Source: Cololabis saira (taxonomy: Eukaryota > Chordata > Actinopteri > Beloniformes > Belonidae). From it: a DNA stretch of 64,000 nucleotides. The stretch is from contig NC_084599.1 in the NCBI RefSeq assembly GCF_033807715.1, positions 32,154,160 through 32,218,159 on the forward strand, read 5' to 3'. Position numbers and translations under genes: made by a program. Each line of letters begins with the position of its first letter. Position 1 is the stretch's first letter. Shown here piece after piece: positions 48,601 through 60,138 of this stretch. Below the pieces are notes generated by a model. The model had not been told where the DNA came from. It searched no databases and saw nothing but the letters and a program-made list of their open reading frames with translations.

Positions 48601-51600
48601 TCTGATAACCAGGCCATGATAAGTAATTGAGTGGGGGAAGTTTAATTGGTTATCTAATATTTCCATTTTCACCCTTATATATGGAGTTTCAATCAAATCT
48701 GTGGAATTCAAAGTATAATCTGCATCTCTGCATGCTTTTTAAAGTTTTTACCACGGTGTCATGCAGTCATGCAAAAGAGAAAGTAGACCCTTTTTTGCTT
48801 CTTTGGTTTTATTTATCAAGACAGTACTAGTATTAACAAAAGCAACTTAAATCTTTTTTTTTTAAATGTTGAAACAATATCATTTGTCTTTTTCCACTGT
48901 ACTTTTAGGCAGATAGTTTTTCCATGGTATTATCAGTCAGTTAACTTGACTTCTCTGGATGGCTTTGCTTGAAAAAAAAAAAAAGAAAGATAAATCAAAG
49001 AAAGATGGCAAAAGTGGGTTCTGCCAGAAGTCAATATATCACAGATTAATTTAAATTGCTAAAAGCTTCTTGTAACTTTTTCAGGGTCCAAAGGGAGACC
49101 CCGGGCTGTCTCCAGGCCAAGCTCCACGCGGGGAGAAGGTAAGAGATCTGCCAGCAGCCTCAGTGTTTGGCTTCCTGTCCCTCCGCTGCTCTCCAGGCTC
49201 CTCTCAGCCTAATCACTCTCACTTGGATGGACCCTTGTTCTTTTTTCCCTCGAGTCACATAGTTTTCCTTAATTTGCCCGCTGATCACTGGCAGATCTTT
49301 GTCACTGATGTGGATTTCATCGTCAGTGATTTGAGTTAGGCTTTTCTTTTAAAAGATCAAGAGATTGTTGGCGCAAATCGTAGCATTTGGAAGATTTATC
49401 TCAAGTAGGAAAGACTCTTAGTTTTTTAAGAGCTTCATGTTTCATAAATTAATTTTAGATGTTTTAAAGTTCATCTAAAATTTATTAGAACGCTTTAACA
49501 TTTCTAAGAGTCGGGTTTTGCTCCTTATCGTAATTCACTAAGGAAGTACTTCGAACTCGCCTTTGTTCATCTCTTAGTCATTTTCGCTCTGTTCTCTTTC
49601 TCTCTCTTCATCCTTGACTCATTTTCTTCCAAACACCATCGCAGTAATCATTTTCAGCCCCACTAAGTATCTTGAACTAATTACAACCCAAAAACATATT
49701 TTTTCTTCCAAGTTTTAAGCCTTTATGCATTTGCAGAAAACCCCTTTAAAAAGAAAAACAGAATGCCCTAAGCTTCTTGCCGGGGTAGAAAGACGCATCT
49801 CGAATTTGATTTCAAACCAGATCTGCAGTGTGTGTCCGTGCAGAAGTTATACAGCATCTTGCAGATGTTATAGCCACAAATGGCTGCAGACATGTTTTGA
49901 CTTTAACTGGGATATTCCCTGACCAAGACCCTCCATAGAGCTGATAAACACCGGCCCACTTACAAGTTCTGAAAGGCCCAGTTGGACCAGCACCAACCGT
50001 TTCTCCTCAACTCACCTGAATGAATGAAACATTGAAGTGCTGAATGTTGTCTGCAGTATTTGAGAAGAGGAAAAGAGATTTAATTAACAGCAACATGTCG
50101 GGAAAAGTAAGTGCTTTGCTCTCTGTGGGAAGCGAGAGTGGGAATATTGAGGCATTTCCTTCTGATATACATCTTGAAGAAACAAGGACATTCCAGTTTT
50201 CATCACTCTTTTCATCTGCTCTACTTTTACCCATAAAGCGAGCAAAGTCAGATCATCATAGTGTGCTTTGTGTTTATTTTGTCTTATGTTATTTTAGGTT
50301 TTATCTTTAGCGGACCACCTGAGCTGCTGCCCTGATGATGTGCTGGGCGTGTCACAAAGCGTGTCACAGAGCGTGACATTGACGCAGCACCCTTTTCAGG
50401 AGTTGTTTTCTTTTTTTTTTTTTTTACATAATCTGTCTGACCTCCGTTCTGTCTGTATCATATTATGTTTTTTTTTTTTTCAAACATTTGCAGCATATGG
50501 ATTTGATTGAATGTTTCCACCTTTAAGTAAATATAGTAGACAGTTTTTATTTTTAATTAGTTTATCAGTTTTTCTTATTTTACATTCCACTTTGAATATT
50601 TTTTGTACCAAATTATGAATTATATTTTGAAACCATGCCCTATTGCTCAAAAGTAATTAGAAATTAAAATAAACTTAAATTTAAAAAGTTGGATGACGAT
50701 CAGACCGAAGGAAATCAATCAATGAGTTCAAGTTATTAATAGCTTCTTTTTTTTTTTTAATCTCTTTTTTTTTTAAATCTTTTAATCTTTAATCTCTCGT
50801 CTTTGACGATATTGTGAATGTGACAAATTCTGCCCTATCTTTTTATATCTTAGGGTGACAGAGGTCCACCTGGTCTGCCGGGACCGGATGGATTTCCAGG
50901 ACCACTGGTAAGTTTTACTTCTGACAAACTGCTTGTTGTCATAGCAGCTGTGTAAATGCTGAAATCAAAATAAATCCTAACATTTCCGTACCAAATATGA
51001 AGAAGCTGTGAGTTCTTTGTGGCGCTGAGGTCGCCTTCGTACTCTACGGCTGCATTTACGCTGCAGAGTTCAGGTGACCCCATTTCCCAGTTTCCTCTCT
51101 CGCAGCACTGACTGGAGGCAACTAGTTTAAAACTCAAGAAGAAACAGACCTTCCCAGAACACTTTCAGGCATCATTCACATGTGGAAATGAATCAGATAT
51201 GAATCGGATGTGAGCATTTGCATCTACCATCCGATCTGATCACTCCTCCTCCTCCTTTACTCGCCTCCAGGAAGGCTTGGAAAGCAATGACTTGAATGAT
51301 TTCTTCTGCTGTGTTTTCACACCTCCTTTCCCTTGATGGCTGCACCTGGTCCCATTTACTGCAGCAAATATATTTTTACTTTAGCTTTCTAATTGCAGGT
51401 ATTAGATTATGTCTAAAACATGCGTGTTACCCGTTACGGTGCTGCTTCAGCCAATCACTGTGACCAGGAAGTGCTACATCTCCGGAGTGTAGTTCTTTAC
51501 GTATCCGTCTATAAGATTGTTGCTTCACATTTTTACACAGTTATTTCTGCAACAGCTAAAATTACAAGTGTGGAATATCTGAAAAGTTTATGAAGTGATT

Positions 51601-54600
51601 GGTACTGGAGATGAAACAGAGATGTTGTGAAGTCGTTGATCACATTGAAAGGTCTGTCTTTTCTCTGTCATATATGCTCTTTATTAAAAAAAAAAGTATT
51701 TATTTTCCAATCGTTTGCTAAGTCAAATAATAATGGATATCTGATTAGTAAAATAATTTATAATTGCAGCTGTCTCTTATTTGTTAACAGTTCATATCCG
51801 GCAAGGGTACATTTAAAATTGAAGGGGACATATTCAGAGACATGGTGCATTTGGACTAGATTAAAGTCACACATGTCTTCCATAATTGTTACAATTTACC
51901 GCAGGGCCCCAGATCATTTTAATCCTTTGCGAATGGAGCTTTAGCCAATGTTTTGTTACTTATTTTGCTGTCTGATAACAGAGAATTAAAAAAAAAAATG
52001 CCGTTCATGAAGTAGTAGTAATACTAGTTGACAGTTTTTGGAGTGAAAAGACTAAAGACAGACTGTGGACAGTTAAATTCTTTCCAATAAACTGTTGCCC
52101 TTAAAGGTGGAATGTATTTAGAAACATTCCTCTTTTTTTATTTATAATCGTTTCAGGAGAATATTTATAAATGTTTTATTCCAGCTGAATGGGACAGATA
52201 TGGGATGGATGTAATGAGTCCAACTCAGAATAGACTAAAGTCGTGATATTGCTGCTCGCGGTGCTGCGGCCACACAGCAGTCCCAGTAGCTCCGACTGAA
52301 CTTGCCTTAACGTTACCTCCCAGGGGCCACACCGGTGTTTGTAGTCCCTGAACCTGATACACCCAGCGCATGAACTGTGCCCTACCAGGTATTTTCAGAG
52401 GAAATTACTGGCTGGAGCTCTATCCTCTTTACCCCTTTGTGGGCTTTTTTTATTGAGTGTGAAGGTTCAGATGTCACAGCCTTTCGGTGCGTGAGGGTCT
52501 CAATGGTTCTGTTCAAGAAGATCTGACCTGTCTTATGGATTTAGATCATTACATTAAAAAACGGACAAATAATGTTCTTAAAAGATGAAAAACTGTAATC
52601 TACTGCCAATAAATCTTGTTTTGGTAGAAAGACAGCAGACTTAGGGTTGGGATGAGTTAGTTTCATCTTCCTTTTATGGGACATTTTTGGGTGTAAATGT
52701 CATCTTTTATCTGTTGAACCTCACCCACAGTAGAGGAAGCATACTTTTAAAATAATACGTCAGTGGAAACTAAACACAGCATATCAGCAGGAACGCCTCA
52801 CACTAACTGTCAAACACAGAAGAGGATGAGTGATGGTTAGGGCTTGTTTTTGCAGACACGTGCTCAGGGCAGCTTGTAGACATTGAAGATCTCTTAAATA
52901 GCAGAGGAGTTTTGTATTAAAAGTTGAGGCCATCTGTCCTGCAGCGTGACAGTGCTCTTCAGCAAAGCAGCAAATATACAAAAGATTGTCTAAAAAGAAA
53001 ATAATCAATATGTTTTAAGAAGCCCAGTCAAAGTGAAAATACTTAAGAGACGTGTTTAAACTAATACCCACGGACTCAACAAACTAAAGTCAAATTGTAA
53101 AAGGAAATGGGCCTAAATGTATTTTGTATTGGAAAAACTAGCAAATGTGATGATTAAAAAGAAATTCTCTTCAAAAGAGAATGAAATATTCAGGGAAAAA
53201 CACATCACAAGGGTCATTTTATTGCCTTGTTCCATCACCCACCCTCATACAGAACTCTACCCACAAATAAGTCATCTTCTTCAATCCAACAAGCTTCGTT
53301 TTTTCCTCTTTCAGCACTTTTACCCAGTCAGAATTCCCAAAGGCCGATCCGTAATTGTTTTGGAAATCCCCCGACTTGTACCACTTCTACCACCATTTCG
53401 TACCACACTGAGATTCTGTGTGAACATTTTGACATAAATATTTGATGGGTTGTGATGACTTTGATTGCACAATAGCATTTAATGGTGCTCATAACTTTAG
53501 CTTTTTGGTTCAAAGGACACGTGTTAAATTGCAGTCTTGTTCATGCTGTTTTTTCCATTGGAATATACTCAAAGTACTCTTTTCCTTTTATTTTCAAGGG
53601 TTCTAAAGGTTATGCAGGGCCACCTGGATCTCCAGGGGAACAAGTAAGTAATTTCTGTTGTGTTTAAAACTTTATGTTTTCCAGAATTTAATCAAGCTAC
53701 TCCTGATTCGCACTGATTTTGAATGTTGCTCAAACTAAAGTACTAAAGTAGAGTACCTGTCCGATGCCCAAGCACGCTTCACCAGAAACCCTGTCCACAA
53801 GGCAAACAGATCTTCTCAAAAATATGTATACTTGATTAAAATGTGACTCAGCTGAAGGCATGTTAACCTGTGATTGGCTGCCTGGAGGATGAACTGATCT
53901 TCATCGGAAATATTTAAGATGAAACTGTCTTTTCAACATATGTTTTAGCTTTTTAGGAGGAAATAACAAAGAGCCACATGCAAATTTGGGACCTGAAGAG
54001 ATTTGGGTTCTATGGTAACGTTCAGCCAGACATCAGACCTTAAATAGCTTTTAAGGGAGCATGATTTTATTCAACAATCAGCAACAACAGGAAAAAAAGT
54101 CATTTTTGTCCATCTGAGTAAGAGTTTAAAAGAACCCGCAGTTTTTCATTGGAGGGGGGGGCGAAAATACCTCTGGTAAGACACTACAAAACCTGCCAAA
54201 GGGAGTCTAACAAAGAGGTCGCGGTGCAAGGAGTTTAAAAGCTTTCCCTTTTTTATATTTGAAGATACAAAAGTTGGAACTATATAAATGATCTTTCTTA
54301 CGTTTAACTTTATGCTTCATTGAAATTAAAAAAACCTTTTCAGATGCAATAAATTGAAACAGAGAAAAGTAGTGGACAAATTTTCATACCACCGTGCGTA
54401 TGCACACAAGCACGCAGACGTTGCTTGTCTGCATCACAGGCCATTCTCATCAGTCTTAGCTCCCTGACCTTTTTTATTCATTTTTTTGAATGCCTTTTGC
54501 CTTTATGGAAACACACATAGCTAACAAGCAATGAGCCTCATTAAAGCTGGATGAAAAGGAGAGACAGTGATGGAGTTGGTGGGGTGGAGGTTGCCTACTT

Positions 54601-54734
54601 GTCTACTGTCGGACGACAAGGTAGTCTGGAGTGAACAGTGCCTGTTTTATTCCTGCAGGCAGTGTTGGTAGAGGTCTGCGTTTCTCCTCTTTCACTTTAT
54701 CCATCCGGCTAATCTCCCCGTTCCCTACTCATTC

Positions 54735-54768
<34 letters not shown>

Positions 54769-57700
54769 CTATCGATGCTTCCCTCTCTCTTTGCTGCAGG
54801 GAATACCAGGAGTTCTTGGGGAAGCTGGAGCTGCAGGTTACCCTGGCAGGCAGGTGCAGTGAAAAACACAAAAATTGTTCCTTCATTAGTCCTTAGATTA
54901 TTCCTTGTTATACCAACAATGCAAAATAGAGCAAAATCATGATATCTGCTAATAAATTCTGCTTTCTGCAGTCTGTTTCACATGACCTTGTTGTTTAATC
55001 TTGATTTAAACAGTAAACAGTGTTGTTTTATACAATATCAAGACATGAATTGCAGTGACCTTGCACGGTTTACATGGCTCCCTCTTTAACAACTTCTCTC
55101 TTGCAGGGTTCTGCTGGGCCACAAGGTATACCCGGGCCTAAAGGTGTTAACGTAAGTATACGTTCTACCAGCAAGTCTTTATTCCCTGAAAGGATTAATA
55201 CAGTGACAGACCCTTTGCTTTGCTCCAGAGATATTGATCAGGAGGCTTTTTAAAAAACTTTTTTTTTTAGCCATACTGCCTCATGAGATACCCCATGTGA
55301 GGGTTGGTATGGGTTTCTTTTTTTAAAGGGTGATTTCAACCTACTATGTTTCCTTTCTTGGAAAGGAATCCTCAAATTCAGGGGGATGTAGAAAAGAGGG
55401 GAGAAACAAGCGGGAGAAAGTATGAAAGACAAGAAGGGGGGGGAGGGGGGTCAAATGAGCTGCTGAGAGAAAGGACTTTATGTGTAGCGTGGCAACTCGG
55501 AGAAAGAGGATAGGTGGGATTACCGTGTCAGGCTGAGGCTGGCATGGTGAACAGGAGCCACAGAGACAGATAGAGCTCTGATAAGGTTGGGGGGCGAGTG
55601 TGTGCGTGAGAGACCGAGGCAGGGCGAGACGGTGCGCACAAGTGACTCATACATACCAATTACATCCCAACCCAACTCACATGAATATCTTAATGCAGAG
55701 AAAAGCAATGCAGGTTTCACCACCAGACTGGAAAAGTTCAAAACGCCAAGTTTTATATGTATGTGGACCTGTGATGGAGTGGCGACCTGTCCTGGGCTAC
55801 CCCAGACCCTTTGGTCCTGGCTAGGGGTAAGCAAATATAGAAAAATAATGGGGTAGATTTTCATTTGCAGCTGATATTATCTTTATCGTTGGGCTTATAA
55901 CGGCTCAACAGCTACAATAACTGACCCAGGGCTTTTCCTTGGACTCATGGGCATGTATCCTGTCTATGTTTTATTCAGTAGAACACAGCTCCAGTGCACA
56001 GCACAATATTCATGAGGTGAACTGCATCATTTAATCTATCAGTTACAGTAATTGCCAGACTTTGCCTGTTAACACTTTGAACAAAGAACACAAACGAGTG
56101 CACTTGGGACAAAATAACTCATAGCAGATGATTAAAGATACTTTTCTGCAGCTCTTCCCACTGGATGCAGAAGTGTCACAATTACACATATTTCAGAGGT
56201 CCAAAGAATACATGTAGAGTAGTTAAAGTCCCATAAGTGCATGATCTCCTCTGACTGGTGCATCCGAAGTCAAATTCCCTGTTTGATGTATTCAAACCCT
56301 GTCATTAAAGTCTGATTCTGATTCTGATTCTGATTCTGACTGTATTAAGGTTGTTCCATCCAAAAAAAAAGAGAAATTCAAGCTGCTTTATATTATTGTA
56401 GTGGAAATGATCAATTGCTCCTAGATGCCCCTTGTTAACCAAGGTGAGCAATAAATCCTGTTCTCCAGTTTTTTTACATAAATAATATCACCACCAGTGT
56501 ATAATAATTTTAACTTGAAAGGATTTGCAAGTACTACTGTGAAATAAGTTTTTAACAACTGTTTCATAAATGACTTGTCATTTTTCTCTATTTCAGGGTT
56601 TTATTGGGCCTCCTGGTGTTGCTGGGCCACCAGGGCTGGAAGGAGAGAAAGTGAGTGATCTTTAATTGCTTTTTTGTCTTTTTGTCTTTTTACCATTTGC
56701 CTTTTTTTTGTTAAACTTTTGTTAGTATGCCTTTACTTGCAGTAATACGATGCAGATTTTGTAAATCTGATAGCGGCTGACATAATCACCGTTCATAAGT
56801 CGAACACAATATCTGTTCTGTTAACTCAGCGAAAGCACTGCACAGAAGTCTTAGACATTCCTGAGTCTTGTTGATTCACCAAAGTTATGATGACTTCCAT
56901 TTCTATTCTCCAGTTTTTTTAGTGTACAGACTAAAATATACAGAAAAGTTTTACACTTAAACCTAAACAAAAGAGAATTGTAGTTAAAACTGCAATTATA
57001 AAATCATAAGAGATTCATTGTAAACATCTGTATCAGACACTCCCTTTAAAGATAAGGTAAGACATTTCGGGATGAGGCTTTCTCTGCTGATGTTTAAAGC
57101 AGAAATTCTACAAAAGATGAAACACTAGAGGATATCTTCAATGAATATGAATATAAAAATCACCTAGAATTACTTACCCTACCTTTTAAAAAGAGTTAAC
57201 TGTTTAGTTCTGAGGGAGGTCAGAACAAAACACAGGGCTGACTTTTGCTTGTAGAGTCATTTTGCTCTGAACATTGCGTGGGTTTATTTTTTACGTAAAT
57301 GTTATTTAGAGTTCCACTGATAGGGATTTTTCTACGCCAGTGCTGACCATCGAAAAAACCCATCTTAGACAATGATTGGCCAACTGATTGATTAGTCTAC
57401 CTCCAATATTCTCCCTGCATTTTCTGTTTGTGTCTAAATAAAGTGACTGTAAAATAAGCTTTGGTGAAATAACAGGACTAAGTGTGCTGAAGACTTTTGC
57501 ACAGTATTGTTTATATAAAGCGATCACTTGAACTGGACTGAAAAACCAGGGCTTTCTGGCAGGACAGTCTGAACTATTTGTGTGATACTTTTAATAAATT
57601 TGAAAACACATTTGGATCACATGAAACTTAAGACTTAAGACACATTCACTCTCCATAACTTTCTGTGTTGGCGCATCGCTGTGCTGTTCAGACTACACAA

Positions 57701-60079
57701 CCTGCTGTCTTGTAGTTGTGAGTCTTGGATGCAGTGCAGTCGCCCAACTGGTTCCCCAACCGTTGTGTTTATTGCACATATTGGTATCGCAGTCGATGTG
57801 GGCACGTTGTATGGCACAGTCAAAATGATTATGATACGGGATAGCTGGAAGCTGTAACCGGCTCCTGTGTAGGGCCTTTTCTATTATGGGATGCACTATG
57901 TGATGTAGACTGAATGGATGCATAATGAAAACATTTCCTTTCCATACCATCCAGTTATTTTTCCATGAACTAAAGATGTTTGCAGTTTTTTGCATACTGG
58001 GTGCAAACAACAGTAAATCCCAGTACTATAGTATGCACAAGTAACATTTGATAGATGTGACTTGAAATACTGCATAACTGCCAGTGAAACAGGAGTTATT
58101 TATTTGAAAATAGGCTCAGGGAAGAAGTTAATGATGCAAGCTATCGTGCAATGGTTTGTTGAGGCAACAATTGAATCTAACATTTTTCTGGTTGCCATCT
58201 TGTGTTTCTTCTTCTTCATACCGTGCTCAGTGCTATGAAACAGTGTCTCCCCATCGCTTCCTGGGTTTCCCGTCCTCGCGGCGATGTCACTCAGTGTCCT
58301 CATCTGTTGTTGGCTCTACTTTGAATGAGGAGATGTCGAATGGCTGGATGTTTAGCACGCCAGATATCTGTCTGACGTTGACTCAGTTACTCAACGTCAA
58401 GCACATTTGAGCTGCTGAAGAAAACTAAGATATCAGTGGGAGGATTTGTGTTTCCATGATGTCATAAATGTCTTTCTTTTCAGGTTTCAGTCTCAAGGAA
58501 GTCATTATCTGTATGTTTTTATCATGAATTGCTAGATATGATATAATTCATGTGATAACTCCTGATTTAGTTTCCTAGTTTTTATTAAAGATAATACACT
58601 GTATACAGCCTGTGCGTATAGGATCATCCAAACAATAATATAAAGCAGACTGGCTTGGCTGTATTTTTTCGGGGATAAAATGAATATTTGAACTCACAAG
58701 ATACAAATACACACTCCACCTTAAGTGGTAGGAAATCGAGTCATTTCACCCCGGTAATCTTTTTCCATTAACTTCCTTGCTTTTTCTTTTTTTAAACAGA
58801 CAGTTTTAGTTAACCTTCCCTTGTTTTTCTCTTTTAGGGCATTCCTGGTCCTGCTGGAAAACGTGGCCCCAAAGGAAGACCCGTAATAATCAATTTTTTC
58901 TCTGTTTTCTGTCACTAATATGTGTATGTATATGTGTGTATACATATAGAGGCTGGTGATGAAAAATACTGTTAGGTTAAGATAGTATTGGAATGTCTGG
59001 GCTTGGCCCTCACCCTTCATAAATATAATGTTTTAAAAATAAGGTGTAGTTTCTGTGTCTAAGTTGCCAAGTGGGCAGAAAGCCCAATGTCTATTTTATC
59101 TAAACATTCGTAATGGAACGGTGATGTCTGGCTAACACGTGTCCAGTCTTGTTTCATTTATTAAAGCAGCAGTTTTATACCTTGTTCATGTAACTGGAGG
59201 ATATACAATGTCAGTTAAACATATGTAAAGTCAAGACTGGCCAGGACAACAAACATAGCATAACATTTGAAAGGAAGTGATAAACTTAACTTAAGTGGTG
59301 CAAATGAAGGGTTCATGTTTTGTATATTAAATGTGGATGCACTTGTCTCACAGGGAGTGGTGGGTGATGTAGGAGAAAGAGGACCTCCTGGTCCGGATGG
59401 CAACGAGGTGAGTTTCCGCATCTTTGTGTCCTTCCTTTCTATTCGTCCTGTCCTCTGAGTGACAGACTACACTCTTTTTGTCTCCGTGAACTCAATCTTA
59501 TTCACATTCTAAATACTTATTATGATTTTTCTTTTATGTTTGTGGAGATGTTTTGACTCAATTTCAACAAACGTCTTCTCATGTTGTTTTATACAAGAAC
59601 ATTAACAGCATGACAGACGATACTCATGAGCCAAATGTTCTGTTCAAGTCCACAGCCCCGTCAGTAAGGCTTTGTCCAAGTTAGTATGTTTTCTGCCGTA
59701 AAACGCCAACTTTTATCCATATTAGTGTTTCATTTCCATATCAGAAAAGATCCCCATCAACATGACATCAGGTGGTCACCCATGTGGGCATGCAAGAGTG
59801 AAAACTTCCTGCAGATGTTGTCTGGATTAAAGCTGATACTAAATCACATTATAAAAGTTTGGGGAATCTGAGACTGATCCAAAAGAGCCAGACCAGCAAA
59901 TCATGAAGCAAACTATACAACTATGCTATTGTTTCCAAATGATTCTGGTTCTGTATATCCACATTACAGTATAACAGTTTCATTACTGCCTGAAATGGAG
60001 TCTGCAGTGTTAAAAACATTAATTTTTAAAGGTCCAACTCCCTGATGGCAGGTGTAACTATGAAAAAAAAAAACAATGA

Positions 60080-60138
<59 letters not shown>

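Noticed and set aside
57240..57520. Another Tc1 copy in intron 11
   Set aside because: Only one short terminal-like string was seen; no second inverted end and no transposase blocks.
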